Positions 25,431 to 34,065 of a stretch of 64,000 nt of DNA are shown here, piece by piece; the stretch's first letter is position 1; each line of letters opens with the position of its first letter. The position numbers were made by a program, and so were the translations under genes. Source of the DNA: an uncultured Oscillospiraceae bacterium (GTDB lineage: Bacteria; Bacillota; Clostridia; Oscillospirales; Ruminococcaceae). Where the stretch lies: the NCBI GenBank assembly GCA_900539695.1, contig UQDG01000002.1, positions 1 through 64,000 of the forward strand, given 5' to 3'. The notes under the pieces were generated by a model. That model had not been told where the DNA came from. It made no database searches and was given only the letters and a program-made list of their open reading frames with translations.

Positions 25431-27116
25431 TTATTGATAAATGACGTAGACAGGTCCAATAAAGTAATGTTGGAAGAGCAGCACCGCCCCCGCAAAGGCG
25501 TACCAGCCGCACAGCGGCAGGGCCAGGGCCTCTCCCCTTTCGGCGGTCAGGGCCGGTTTTAACGCGCGGCGGATCAGCGCCGCCACGCCCACAGCCAGCA
25601 GCAGCCAGACGGGCAGGAAGTACCGCGTCTGCAGACCCACGATGCGCACCATGCCCACCGGCGTGTAGGTGATGTACATGGCGGTCATGGCGCCCACAGC
25701 GTAGACGGCGGCGAACACGCCTAGCCAGCCGTTGCGGCGGCGGCCCAAAGCGTTCGTCTTCGGGGCGCAGAGCAGCGCGGCGGCCAGCAGCACCATTGGG
25801 CCGGTCAGGTTGAGGAACGCGACGGGCATATCCTTCCAGCCGAAAAGCCCCAGCTGGCCCAGGAAACCATCATTCTCATAGAGTGTACCCAATAAAACCG
25901 CAATATAACGCAGCGGATTTTTCAGCACAAACAAAAGCTGTGCCCCGCCGTTGACGGTACTGCCGCCCTGCCGGGCGATGGTGCCGTAATTATGACGCAG
26001 CAGCGTGCCATATTGCTCCACAATTTGGGTCAGCAGCAGTGCGCCCGCCAGCGTGCCCACGGTGTACCACGCGCGGTTGAGTCTGGCTTTCCACTCGTTC
26101 TTGCGCACGACCACCAGCGGCAGCACCACCCACAGCAGGTTGATGTAGGGCTTGGTGCCATTGGCAAACACGCAGGCGGCCGTGTAAGCAGCGGCGGTGC
26201 GGCTGTCCCATTCCGGGCAAGTCAGCAGCGCCAGCATCAGATAATAGCACGCCAACAACACAGCATCGTAACTTAACGAAGCCCCCATGTACAGCGACAT
26301 GGGCAGCAGCATCACAGCCAAGAACGCCGGGCGGCACTTTTTGGCGCTACGCAGCGCCGCGTAACACAGCAGCGTGTAGACCAGCAGGTTCATCAGCCGC
26401 CCGCCGTACAGGCAGCCCAGCGCGCCAAACCCAAACAGCCGTGCCAACGCCATGCTCAGTGCCCCGGGCAGGAACGGCAAAATCAGAAAGCTGATGGGTT
26501 CGGTGACGGAATCTGCCGCAGAATCGCGCTTTTCCCAGTTGAGGTACTGGGTAAAGCTATCCCAGATGCTCTCCACCCGGCCGTCTTTGCCATACTGTTT
26601 TAAAGCGTAGCCTGCGGTGTTGTAGGGCTGCTCGGCGTTCGTGTCAGGGTCAGTGCCCAGGCCCGCTGAGGTGTGGGCGTTGACCCACGCGCCGGGGAAG
26701 GCGTCCATCAGCTCGTTGACATCCTCGGGGTAGCTTCGCTTAGCATCAAAGTCAAAGCGGCCCATAGAGATAGCGTAGGTCCGCAGATAATGGTCGGTTT
26801 CATCGGGCGTTTGCAGGGGCGGATTGGCAAAGGCGAACAGCGCCCCGCACAGCAAAATGCAGCAAGCTCCCCGCTTGGCGAAGTCCTTACAATGCCGCAG
26901 CAGCAGCGCCGCCGCACCCGCCGCCATGGCCAGCACCACGCAAAGGCCGGTGATCTGCAGCGGCGGCACACCCCGGGCATCCAGCCCGTAAAAGACACGC
27001 CAGTAGTAGCTGACGATGACGCCTGCCACGGCGCACAGCCCCAACACGAAAGCCCACCGTGCGGCGGGGTGCCATACGGTGGGTGAAAATTTGCGTTTGT
27101 TTGACGAATTTTCCAT
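25431..27116 (-). CDS. DUF2142 membrane protein
   Basis: A 561-residue protein with about 12 membrane helices. The first extracellular loop carries LQTPDETDHYLRTYA, the P-DE-xH signature of DUF2142, and the late GLQTRYFLPVWLL is the family's second conserved block. DUF2142 proteins sit in wall-polysaccharide clusters and look like GT-C enzymes; the exact reaction is not known to me. It starts 3 bases after the dehydratase stop and so is coupled to it. Cytoplasmic N-terminal residues are Lys/Arg-rich (MENSSNKRKF). Confidence 0.83.
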   Translation of the reverse strand: MENSSNKRKFSPTVWHPAARWAFVLGLCAVAGVIVSYYWRVFYGLDARGVPPLQITGLCVVLAMAAGAAALLLRHCKDFAKRGACCILLCGALFAFANPPLQTPDETDHYLRTYAISMGRFDFDAKRSYPEDVNELMDAFPGAWVNAHTSAGLGTDPDTNAEQPYNTAGYALKQYGKDGRVESIWDSFTQYLNWEKRDSAADSVTEPISFLILPFLPGALSMALARLFGFGALGCLYGGRLMNLLVYTLLCYAALRSAKKCRPAFLAVMLLPMSLYMGASLSYDAVLLACYYLMLALLTCPEWDSRTAAAYTAACVFANGTKPYINLLWVVLPLVVVRKNEWKARLNRAWYTVGTLAGALLLTQIVEQYGTLLRHNYGTIARQGGSTVNGGAQLLFVLKNPLRYIAVLLGTLYENDGFLGQLGLFGWKDMPVAFLNLTGPMVLLAAALLCAPKTNALGRRRNGWLGVFAAVYAVGAMTAMYITYTPVGMVRIVGLQTRYFLPVWLLLAVGVAALIRRALKPALTAERGEALALPLCGWYAFAGAVLLFQHYFIGPVYVIYQ

Positions 27117-27119
27117 AGA

Positions 27120-28103
27120 TTACAGGATATACTGGCCGACCTTGTACTGGTCCAGGTTGCCGCGCAGGAACTCGATGGTAGCGGCAAGGCCCTGCTCAAA
27201 GGTGTACTGGGGCGCCCAGCCGGTCAGGTTGCGCAGCTTGGTGGAGTCGCCCAGCAGGCGGTTGACTTCGCTCTTTTCGGGGCGCAGGCGCTCGGCCTCG
27301 CAGACGATCTTGGCGTTGGGGTTGATCTGGGCGATCAGCTCGTTGGCCAGGTCACCGATGGAGTGCTCCACGCCGGTGGCAATGTTCAGCTCCTGACCGA
27401 TGGCGGCATCGCAGTCCGCGATGGTCATAAAGCCGTTGGCGGTGTCTTTGACATAGTTGAAGTCGCGGGTCGGGGTCAGGCTGCCGAGTTTGATCTCGGT
27501 CTGGCCCGCCAGCAGCTGGGTGATGATGGTGGGGATGATGGCGCGGCCGCTCTGGCGCGGGCCATAGGTGTTGAAGGGGCGCACGATAGTGACGGGCAGG
27601 TCGAAGCTGCGGTAGAAGCTTTCGGCCAGGCGGTCAGCACCGATTTTAGTAGCCGAGTAGGGGCTTTGACCCTGGAAGGGGTGCTTTTCGTCGATGGGCA
27701 CATACTGGGCTGTGCCGTAGACCTCGCTGGTGGAGGTGACCAGCACGCGCTGGGTGTCCAGCTCGCGGGCAGCGTTCAGGACGTTGAGGGTGCCCTTGAT
27801 GTTGGTGTCCACGTAGCTGTCCGGGCTGTGGTAGGAGAACGGAATTGCGATGAGGGCAGCCAGGTGGAAAACACGCTCCTGCCCGCGCATGGCGGTGCGC
27901 ACGCCGTTGGGGTCGCGCACGTCGCCCATGAAGATGTCGATCTCGTTGCGGATCTCCGGCGGCAGGGTGTCGATCCAGCCCAGCGAGCCAAAAGAGTTAT
28001 ACAGGCAGAAGGCGCGGACTTTTTCGCCGCGCTTGACAAGTTCTTCGGTGAGGTGGCTGCCAATAAAGCCGTCTGCACCGGTAACCATTACGGTATGTGC
28101 CAT
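27120..28103 (-). CDS. NAD-dependent nucleotide-sugar dehydratase/epimerase (LegB-like)
   Basis: A 327-residue extended short-chain dehydrogenase. The NAD site GADGFIGSH is at residues 9-17, the catalytic pair is Y149/K153 (SPYSATKIGAD), and the nearby TSTSEVYGTAQ and RPFNTYGPRQS blocks match UDP-GlcNAc 4,6-dehydratases of the LegB type, which start legionaminic-acid-like sugars. Epimerase activity is an alternative. No leg synthase genes are in the window. It is the first gene of the 28.1-19.8 kb glycan operon. Confidence 0.87.
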   Translation of the reverse strand: MAHTVMVTGADGFIGSHLTEELVKRGEKVRAFCLYNSFGSLGWIDTLPPEIRNEIDIFMGDVRDPNGVRTAMRGQERVFHLAALIAIPFSYHSPDSYVDTNIKGTLNVLNAARELDTQRVLVTSTSEVYGTAQYVPIDEKHPFQGQSPYSATKIGADRLAESFYRSFDLPVTIVRPFNTYGPRQSGRAIIPTIITQLLAGQTEIKLGSLTPTRDFNYVKDTANGFMTIADCDAAIGQELNIATGVEHSIGDLANELIAQINPNAKIVCEAERLRPEKSEVNRLLGDSTKLRNLTGWAPQYTFEQGLAATIEFLRGNLDQYKVGQYIL

Positions 28104-28210
28104 TGTTTGCTCCTTACTCTATAAAGGTCATCCAGAAGGTGGATTCCCCCACGATTTCAATTATTACAAAATAGTATAACCGATTTCGGCAAAGATTTCA
28201 ACTATAAAGT

Positions 28211-28252
28211 AAAAGCCCGCCGGGGCGGGGCGTTGTCCCCTACCGGGCGGGC
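28211..28252 (-). terminator. Terminator of the cyclophilin operon
   Basis: GCCCGCCCGGTAGGGG pairs with CCCCGCCCCGGCGGGC on the minus strand and is followed by TTTTAC. It lies about 230 bases after the cyclophilin stop. Confidence 0.6.
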
Positions 28253-28261
28253 ATGATTTTG

Positions 28262-28430
28262 TGGTAACTTCCCAAAGGCCGCTTGGCTGCGCGGCAGCGC
28301 AGCCTGGGGGATTGAAGCGTTTGGATGGTAGACTGCGTTGCAACGTAGACGGGGCAATCCCTCAATCAGCCTATCGGCTGACAGCTCCCTTTACACAGTG
28401 GAGCCTTTATACCGTGCAACCCGTTCGTGG
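28262..28430. repeat. Repetitive non-coding stretch, family B-like
   Basis: The 380-base gap between the dehydratase and cyclophilin genes has no plausible gene. It contains short hairpins such as GGCTGCGCGGCAGCGCAGCC, CAGCCTATCGGCTG and CTCCCTTTACACAGTGGAG, the style of the CTCCC repeats. A degenerate family C palindrome (ACTTTTCTTTCAAGAAAAAT) is at about 28450-28470. Confidence 0.45.
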
Positions 28431-28482
28431 GTCTATTAGTTCTTTTAGTTACTTTTCTTTCAAGAAAAATAACAATAAACAA

Positions 28483-28953
28483 TTAGATAATCTCCACTTT
28501 CTCCATCACGACCGGCGTGCGGGGTTTGTCGTTCCAGTCGGTGGGAACGGCGGCGATCTCGTCGACGACGTCCATGCCGGAGGCCACGTGGCCGAAGGCA
28601 GCGTAGCCGCCGTCCAGGTGGGGTGCATCCTGGTGCATGATGAAGAACTGGCTGCCGGCGGAGTTCGGGTCCATGGCGCGGGCCATGCTGATGACGCCGC
28701 GGGTATGCTTGATGGGGTTGACGACGCCGTTCTGCAGAAACTCACCCTTGATGTGCCAGCCCGGGCCGCCCATGCCGGTGCCCTCGGGGCAGCCGCCCTG
28801 GATCATAAAGCCGGGGATGACGCGGTGGAAGGTCAGGCCGTTGTAAAAGCCCTGCTTGACCAGCTTCTCAAAGTTCTCACAGGTGATGGGAGCTGCCTTG
28901 GGGTCCAGCTCAATGTCGATGGTCTTGCCGTTCTGCATCGTGATACGGATCAT
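28483..28953 (-). CDS. ppiB: Cyclophilin-type peptidyl-prolyl isomerase
   Basis: A 156-residue cytoplasmic cyclophilin that speeds proline isomerisation during folding. Active-site blocks are FHRVIPGFMIQGG (the FHR Arg), MARAMDPNSAGSQFFI and the HLDGGYAAFGHV strand. The length is that of small bacterial PpiB, with no signal peptide. Its ATG overlaps the stop of the phospholipase-like gene by 4 bases (ATGA), so the two are co-translated. Confidence 0.95.
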   Translation of the reverse strand: MIRITMQNGKTIDIELDPKAAPITCENFEKLVKQGFYNGLTFHRVIPGFMIQGGCPEGTGMGGPGWHIKGEFLQNGVVNPIKHTRGVISMARAMDPNSAGSQFFIMHQDAPHLDGGYAAFGHVASGMDVVDEIAAVPTDWNDKPRTPVVMEKVEII

Positions 28954-29867
28954 GTTGTTGTCTCCTTTTCGTTGGCGGGGTCGCTGGCGGGTGTCACGCG
29001 GCCCTCGGTATAACTCATACTGCCGATTTTCTCAGCAAATTCGGCTTCGGTGTACTTGTCCAGCCAAAGCAGCAGGGCAGCGCCCATAAACTCCTCGCTG
29101 CGGCGCTCGGCCTTGGGCAGCAGGGCAAACACGCCGCCGGTATGCTCGGTGCCGGTAAAGGGGTCGGTCCAGGCGTCCGGCATGTCGGGGGCCAGCTTGC
29201 GGGGCGAGATATGCCCCGTTATGAACCCGCGCCCGCCGAAGAGCGGCTCCACCAGCCAGAAGAACCCGCGCTTCAGCGGATTTTTTGTGGGGAACAGCCC
29301 GCGCAGCACCTTGGTGTGGTAGAACGCATCGGCCAGGTACTCCACCGAGACATCCACACCGTAGACTTCCAGCAGGCATGTGTGCAGCAGCGCCGTGATG
29401 TCGGCCAGTTCCTCACCGGTGGGCAGGGGGCTGACATCGTTGACGGGCACCAGCGCACTGCCGGTGTCCTCCTCGTGCAGGGCGGAGTCCAGCGCGATCT
29501 CCAGGTAGCCGTGCCCGCCGGGGCCCGCGTAGGGCTGGCCGGGCTGGCACATGGCGTACACGAAGGGATGCACCACCGTGTCGGCGGCGTAGTGGCTTAA
29601 AAAGCCCAGGGCATACTCCACCTGGGGGCGGCTTTTTACGTGGCGGCACAGGCAGCGCAGAAATTCGCCGGTCTTTTCCTCGTGCATGCGGTTGCCTAGG
29701 GTGGGCAGGTCAAAGTGGCGCTTGGCGCGCTTTTTCCACACCTCATAGCAAAAGAAACTGTCCGGCCCGTTGGCGCCCGCCGCAAAGGCAGCGGGGCACT
29801 GCACCTTATAATGGATGGCCGTCGCGGCCTTTTGCGCCGTGCGCACATGGGTATAGCCTTCCGGCAT
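28950..29867 (-). CDS. Zinc-dependent phospholipase C family protein
   Basis: A 305-residue protein of the PLC/nuclease (PF00882) type. The N-terminus has EGYTHVRTAQKAA with the early metal-ligand His, then GANGPDSFF with a conserved Asp, and the core ALGFLSHYAADTVVHPFVY has the His/Asp ligands. No signal peptide is visible, so it is probably cytoplasmic and its substrate is unclear. Many gut Firmicutes carry such proteins without a known role. It is the first gene of a two-gene operon with ppiB. Confidence 0.82.
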   Translation of the reverse strand: MPEGYTHVRTAQKAATAIHYKVQCPAAFAAGANGPDSFFCYEVWKKRAKRHFDLPTLGNRMHEEKTGEFLRCLCRHVKSRPQVEYALGFLSHYAADTVVHPFVYAMCQPGQPYAGPGGHGYLEIALDSALHEEDTGSALVPVNDVSPLPTGEELADITALLHTCLLEVYGVDVSVEYLADAFYHTKVLRGLFPTKNPLKRGFFWLVEPLFGGRGFITGHISPRKLAPDMPDAWTDPFTGTEHTGGVFALLPKAERRSEEFMGAALLLWLDKYTEAEFAEKIGSMSYTEGRVTPASDPANEKETTT

Positions 29868-29926
29868 GATGGTTCACTTCCTGTTGTTCAGCATGCAAAC
29901 TATTGTAAGCTTTCAGGCGCGCTTTG

Positions 29927-31294
29927 TCAAATCTTGCGCTGGTCACCTTTCAGGGTGCGGGGCAGCACGGCAAAGTAGAGCACCGCACCCGCGATGATGA
30001 TGAGGATGACCGACAAAATGCCGTAGGGGCCGGCAGCCTTGTTGATGGCGTCTACCTGCTCAGCCGTGGCGGTCACGGCGGTCAAGCCCTGGGCGGCCAT
30101 CATTTTGCTGGCAGCAAAGGCGCTGACGACACCCACCAGTGTGGGGCCGAGGATGGAGGAAAACTTACCGAAAATATCAAAGAAACCGAAGAACTCACCG
30201 CTGCGGGCCTTGTCCGGGATGAGCTTGCCGAACATCGAGCGGGAAAGTGCCTGGATGCCGCCCTGGCTGGTGGCGCAAAGCACGGCCAGCATCCAGAACT
30301 GCCACAAGCTGTTCATAAAGTACGCAAAGACGCAGATAAACATGTACACGCAGATACCCACGCCCACCATGGTGCGCGCGCCGAACTTGGCGGCCAGCTT
30401 CATGTACAGCAGGCAGAAGGGCAGGCCCAACACCTGCACCAGCAGCAGAGCCAGCAACATACCGGCGGAATCCAGCCCCAGGTTGGTGCCGTAGCTGGTG
30501 GACATGCTGATGATGGTATGCACGCCGTCGATGTAGAAAAAGTACGACAGTATGTACACCAACATGGGCTTATCCGCGCCGATCTCCTTCATGGTGGTGA
30601 ACACGTTTTTGATGCTGGCGCCGATGTCGCCCTTCTCGTAGGGTTTGCCGGTGGTCTGCTCGCAGTTTTTCAGCAGCGGCAGGCTGAACACCAGCCACCA
30701 TACGGCGGTGATGGCAAAGATGATGGCCAAACTCGTCAGCATCGGCACGCCGACAGCGTTCATGATGAGGAAGATCAGCAGCGGGATGGTGGAGCCGCCG
30801 ATGTAGCCCAGGCCGTAGCCAAGCGTGGAGACGGAATCCATGCGGTCCTCGGTGGTGACGTCAGTCAAAAAGGCGTCGTAATAAATGCAGGAGGCGTCAA
30901 AGCCGATGGTGCTTAAAATGTACAGCACCAGCACCAGCATGGCCACCTTACCGGCGACAGCGGTGGAGGAGGTAAAGTCCATCAGCGGCGTAAAGGCCAG
31001 GCCTGCCACCGAGACAACGCCCAGCAGTAAAAAGGCAGTAAACAGCTTTTTGCGCATGCCGCGGATGTCGCCAAACACGCCCAAAAACGGCGCGGCCAGG
31101 GCGACGATGGCCATGGCAATGCTGGTGGCATAGCCCCAGATGGACATACTGGAAACGCTGTCCGCCGTGCAGCTGGCCACCGAGTCAAAGAAGATGGGCA
31201 GGATGGTAACGACGATGACCGAGTGGGCGCTGTTGGCCCAGTCGTACATCATCCAGCTGATCTCCTGCTTGGTAAATTTTTTCAAGAAGCCCAT
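29927..31294 (-). CDS. Atg22/UMF1-type MFS transporter
   Basis: A 455-residue permease with 12 predicted helices. The N-terminal TKQEISWMMYDWANSAHSVIV is the hallmark of the Atg22-like (UMF1) subfamily of the major facilitator superfamily, and YYDAFLTDVTTEDRMD is a second family block. Yeast Atg22 exports amino acids from vacuoles; bacterial substrates are not defined. I chose ATG 31294 because GGGGGAA lies upstream; the open frame continues to 31384 without support. It is probably transcribed alone. Confidence 0.87.
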   Translation of the reverse strand: MGFLKKFTKQEISWMMYDWANSAHSVIVVTILPIFFDSVASCTADSVSSMSIWGYATSIAMAIVALAAPFLGVFGDIRGMRKKLFTAFLLLGVVSVAGLAFTPLMDFTSSTAVAGKVAMLVLVLYILSTIGFDASCIYYDAFLTDVTTEDRMDSVSTLGYGLGYIGGSTIPLLIFLIMNAVGVPMLTSLAIIFAITAVWWLVFSLPLLKNCEQTTGKPYEKGDIGASIKNVFTTMKEIGADKPMLVYILSYFFYIDGVHTIISMSTSYGTNLGLDSAGMLLALLLVQVLGLPFCLLYMKLAAKFGARTMVGVGICVYMFICVFAYFMNSLWQFWMLAVLCATSQGGIQALSRSMFGKLIPDKARSGEFFGFFDIFGKFSSILGPTLVGVVSAFAASKMMAAQGLTAVTATAEQVDAINKAAGPYGILSVILIIIAGAVLYFAVLPRTLKGDQRKI

Positions 31295-31363
31295 GGTAGG
31301 TTCCCCCTGCTGGTTATTGCACGCATTTTCGTTACGTGTATAAATATTGTACCATGTACCCGC

Positions 31364-31407
31364 CCCAAAAACAACACACCCCACCGGGGTTTTGGTCAGT
31401 GGGGTGT
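31364..31407 (-). terminator. Terminator of the SpoU methyltransferase gene
   Basis: ACACCCCAC pairs with GTGGGGTGT; on the minus strand TGTTGTTTTTGG follows. It lies 36 bases after the methyltransferase stop. Confidence 0.7.
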
Positions 31408-31442
31408 AAAACTTTTGTCATTTTTTTGTGGCAGGTTGTACA

Positions 31443-32270
31443 CTATTTGGCACGCAGCTGCCAGAAGGCCACGGCGCTGGCGGCGGCTACGTTTAGGCTG
31501 TCCACGCCGTGCTGCATGGGGATCATAACGGTGTAATCGCACCGGGCGATAGTGTTGGCGGCCAGGCCGTCGCCCTCGGTGCCCAGCACGATGGCCAGCT
31601 TGTCCTCGGCCTGCAAAATCTGGTCCTCCACGCTGACGGCGCGGTCGTCCAGCGCCATGGCGGCGGTCTTAAAGCCCAGTTTGTGCAGGCGTTCCATACC
31701 GGCCGCGGGCCATTCGGTGTTTTTCTCCCCCAGCCGTGCCCAGGGCACCTGGAATACCGTACCCATGCTGACCCGCACCGCACGGCGGCAGAGCGGGTCG
31801 CAGCAGGAGGGCGAGAGAAGCACGGCGTCCATGCCCAGTGCAGCGGCACTGCGGAAGATAGCCCCAATGTTGGTGGAGTCAACGATGCCTTCCAGCACAG
31901 CCACGCGGCGGGCGGTCTGGCACAATTCCTCGACGGTATGCTGTTTCGGGCGGCGCATGGCGCACAGCACCCCCCGGGTCAGGGCGTAGCCAGTCAGCGT
32001 TTGCAGGGTCTCGCGGGGGGCGGTGTACACGGGGGTATCGGGGCAGCGGGCCAGCACGGCGGCGGCCGAACCTTCGATGTGGGGGCGCTCCATTAAAAAG
32101 GAAAGCGGCACACAGCCCGCGTCCAGCGCGGTGCCGATGACCTTGGGGCTTTCGGCGATGAAGATGCCTTTTTCCGGTTCCAGCTTGTTGCGCAGCTGCG
32201 CCTCGGTCAGTTTGGTATACACGGCCAGCTCCGGCGCGGAGAGGTCGGTGATTTCGATGATGGTGGGCAT
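31443..32270 (-). CDS. TrmH/SpoU-family RNA 2'-O-methyltransferase
   Basis: A 275-residue SPOUT enzyme that methylates rRNA or tRNA ribose with SAM. An N-terminal substrate-binding domain (1-105) with RNKLEPEKGIFIAE precedes the knotted domain. The three SpoU motifs are clear: NIGAIFRSAAALG, VLGTEGDGL and IPMQHGVDSLNVAAASAV. Which nucleotide it modifies cannot be told from sequence. A family C palindrome lies about 30 bases upstream of the start. Confidence 0.92.
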   Translation of the reverse strand: MPTIIEITDLSAPELAVYTKLTEAQLRNKLEPEKGIFIAESPKVIGTALDAGCVPLSFLMERPHIEGSAAAVLARCPDTPVYTAPRETLQTLTGYALTRGVLCAMRRPKQHTVEELCQTARRVAVLEGIVDSTNIGAIFRSAAALGMDAVLLSPSCCDPLCRRAVRVSMGTVFQVPWARLGEKNTEWPAAGMERLHKLGFKTAAMALDDRAVSVEDQILQAEDKLAIVLGTEGDGLAANTIARCDYTVMIPMQHGVDSLNVAAASAVAFWQLRAK

Positions 32271-32297
32271 GGGAAGGCTCCTTTACGGGGGTTTTAT

Positions 32298-32327
32298 TCC
32301 TTCTTTGAAAAGAAGGAACCGAAGAAA
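32298..32327. repeat. Family C short palindrome
   Basis: TTCCTTCTTTGAAAAGAAGGAACCGAAGAAACTTTT: the same sequence that encodes the C-terminal tails at 19797 and 22785. Here it is non-coding, between the methyltransferase start and the metY terminator. Confidence 0.75.
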
Positions 32328-32371
32328 CTTTTAAACAAATAATACCGCAAACCCGCCCCAAACGCAACCCA

Positions 32372-32415
32372 CAAAAACACCGCCGCACCCGGACTTGGCG
32401 TACCGGGTGCGGCGG
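32372..32415 (-). terminator. Terminator of metY
   Basis: CCGCCGCACCCGG and CCGGGTGCGGCGG form a perfect 13-base stem; the minus strand continues TGTTTTTG. Confidence 0.9.
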
Positions 32416-32453
32416 CTATTAAATCCCTATTCCCTCTAAAAACTGTTTACAAA

Positions 32454-33743
32454 TTACTCAACCGCGTTCAACGCCTGGTCCAGATCGGCGAGGATGTCGT
32501 CGATATGCTCGGTGCCGATGGACAGGCGGATGGTGTTCTCGTGGATGCCCACATCCTCCAGCTCCTCGGGGGACAGCTGGGCGTGGGTGGTGGTGGCCGG
32601 GTGGATGACCAGGCTCTTCACGTCAGCGACGTTGGCCAGCAGCGAGAAGATCTTCAGGTGGTCGATGAACTCAAAGGCTTCCTTCTGGCCACCCTTGATG
32701 TCGAAGGTGAAGATGGACGCACCGCCGTTGGGGAAGTACTTCTCGTACAGGGCGTGGTCGGGATGGTCCGGCAGGCTGGGATGATTGACGTGGGCCACCT
32801 TCGGGTGATGGTTCAGGAACTCCACGACCTTCTTGGTGTTCTCGTTGTGGCGGTCCAGGCGCAGAGACAGGGTCTCGGTGCCCTGCAGCAGCAGCCAGGC
32901 ATTGAACGGACTGATGCAGGCGCCGGTGTCACGCAGGATGATGGCGCGGACGTAGGTAACAAAGGCGGCGGGGCCGGCAGCGTCCACGAAGCTGACGCCG
33001 TGATAGCTGGGGTTCGGCTCGGAGAAAGCAGGGAACTTGCCGCTGGCCTTCCAGTCGAACTTGCCGGAATCGACGATGATGCCGCCCAGGGTGGTGCCGT
33101 GGCCGCCGATGAACTTGGTGGCGGAGTGAACAACAATGTCAGCGCCGTGCTCAATGGGGCGGATCAGGTACGGGGTGCCGAAGGTGTTGTCGATGACCAG
33201 GGGCAGGCCGTGCTTGTGGGCAATCTCGGCAATGGCGTCAATGTCGGGAATGTCAGAGTTGGGGTTGCCCAGGGTCTCCAGGTAGATGGCGCGGGTGTTG
33301 TCCTGAATTGCACCCTCGACCTCGGCCAGATTGTGGGCATCCACAAAGGTGGTGGTCACGCCGAAAGCGGGCAGGGTGTGCTCCAACAGGTTGGAGGTAC
33401 CGCCGTAGATGGTTTTCTGGGCAACGATGTGGCCGCCGTTCTGGGCCAGAGCCTGAATGGTGTAGTTGATGGCGGCAGCGCCGGAAGCAACGGCCAGAGC
33501 GGCAACACCGCCCTCCAGAGCCGCGATGCGCTTCTCGAACACATCCTCGGTGGTGTTGGTCAGACGGCCGTAAATGTTGCCGGCGTCCTTCAGGTCGAAG
33601 CGGTCAGCGGCGTGCTGGGCGTTATGGAACACGTAGGAAGTGGTCTGGTAAATAGGCACGGCGCGGGAATCGGTGACGGGGTCAGCCTGCTCCTGGCCAA
33701 CATGCAGCTGCAGGGTCTCAAAATGGTATTTACGCTCGCTCAT
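32454..33743 (-). CDS. metY: O-acetylhomoserine sulfhydrylase
   Basis: A 429-residue PLP enzyme of the Cys/Met metabolism family that makes homocysteine (or cysteine from O-acetylserine) using sulfide. The PLP lysine is K210 in VHSATKFIGGHGTTLGG. The Gly-rich ASGAAAINYTI phosphate site and VIDNTFGTPYL with the PLP-binding Asp are present. The roughly 430-residue length distinguishes MetY from MetB/MetC. Its upstream region holds a promoter, a candidate operator, a Cys-rich leader ORF and an attenuator. cysK, mnmA and an Rrf2 regulator lie nearby, making a sulfur block. Confidence 0.94.
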   Translation of the reverse strand: MSERKYHFETLQLHVGQEQADPVTDSRAVPIYQTTSYVFHNAQHAADRFDLKDAGNIYGRLTNTTEDVFEKRIAALEGGVAALAVASGAAAINYTIQALAQNGGHIVAQKTIYGGTSNLLEHTLPAFGVTTTFVDAHNLAEVEGAIQDNTRAIYLETLGNPNSDIPDIDAIAEIAHKHGLPLVIDNTFGTPYLIRPIEHGADIVVHSATKFIGGHGTTLGGIIVDSGKFDWKASGKFPAFSEPNPSYHGVSFVDAAGPAAFVTYVRAIILRDTGACISPFNAWLLLQGTETLSLRLDRHNENTKKVVEFLNHHPKVAHVNHPSLPDHPDHALYEKYFPNGGASIFTFDIKGGQKEAFEFIDHLKIFSLLANVADVKSLVIHPATTTHAQLSPEELEDVGIHENTIRLSIGTEHIDDILADLDQALNAVE

Positions 33744-33785
33744 GATAAAATCCTCATTTCTGTTATTTGTTATTTTTTGATAAAG

Positions 33786-33901
33786 AAAAAGCCGGGGCTC
33801 CCGATGGGTATAGCTCCCGGACAGAATAACAGGACAGCGCCGTTTTTACCGACAATGCAAAGCGTACCGCGCCCTGCACCCGACCTGTTCCGCCCGGGAG
33901 C
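33786..33901 (-). promoter_or_regulatory. Putative cysteine attenuator of metY
   Basis: Two exclusive RNA folds compete. Terminator: CCGGG-A-GCU-AUA-CCC(AUC)GGG-AGC-CCCGG (33820 to 33792) followed by UUUUU. Antiterminator: GCUCCCGG...AACAGG inside the leader ORF (33901 to 33884) pairs with CCUGUU...CCGGGAGC (33833 to 33813), 8 + 6 base pairs, and takes up the terminator's left arm. Earlier leader sequence TTCCG, next to the first Cys codon, can pair with CGGAA of the antiterminator. The layout is that of ribosome-mediated attenuation; the direction of control is inferred. Confidence 0.65.
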
Positions 33902-33959
33902 AGCACATTCGGCCACAACGGAAATTCTGCCGCAGCAGGCTGCCGAACACAGTAGTCAT
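33846..33959 (-). CDS. Cysteine-rich leader peptide of metY (37 codons)
   Basis: A small ORF starting ATG 33959 with an excellent AAGGAGGTG site 8 bases upstream, ending TAA at 33846. The 37-residue product begins MTTVFGSLLRQNF and has five cysteines (positions 15, 19, 20, 28 and 36), far above the average, including a Cys-Cys pair coded TGCTGC. It lies between the metY promoter and an intrinsic terminator, and its Cys codons overlap the antiterminator arm. It is probably a sensing peptide whose translation reports Cys-tRNA supply rather than a functional protein. No such leader is named in the families I know for this lineage. Confidence 0.7.
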   Translation of the reverse strand: MTTVFGSLLRQNFRCGRMCCSRAEQVGCRARYALHCR

Positions 33960-34010
33960 ACGCTTTGCACCTCCTTTTTGTAAGCACATACAGGGTTCTC
34001 GCAAGAACAA

Positions 34011-34031
34011 ACCTATGTGATTTGTAGGTTG
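34011..34031 (-). promoter_or_regulatory. Candidate Rrf2/CymR-type operator at the metY start
   Basis: AACCTATGTGATTTGTAGGT followed by T: a perfect 6-base inverted repeat (AACCTA N9 TAGGTT) at about the transcription start. TTGTAGGTTG recurs at the same distance from the -10 box in the cysK promoter. Confidence 0.5.
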
Positions 34032-34036
34032 TTTGT

Positions 34037-34065
34037 ATCATATCATGGATAAACCGCCTTGTCAA
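34037..34065 (-). promoter_or_regulatory. Promoter of the leader-metY transcript
   Basis: TTGACA, 17 bases, TATGAT on the minus strand: a near-consensus sigma-A promoter. Transcription should start near 34030, leaving a 5' UTR of about 70 bases that can fold into a GTTCTTGCGAGAAC hairpin before the leader ORF. Confidence 0.85.

Noticed and set aside
32505..33983. A 492-codon plus-strand open frame opposite metY
   Set aside because: Shadow of metY with repetitive Gly/Val/Asp composition; the real gene has the PLP motif.
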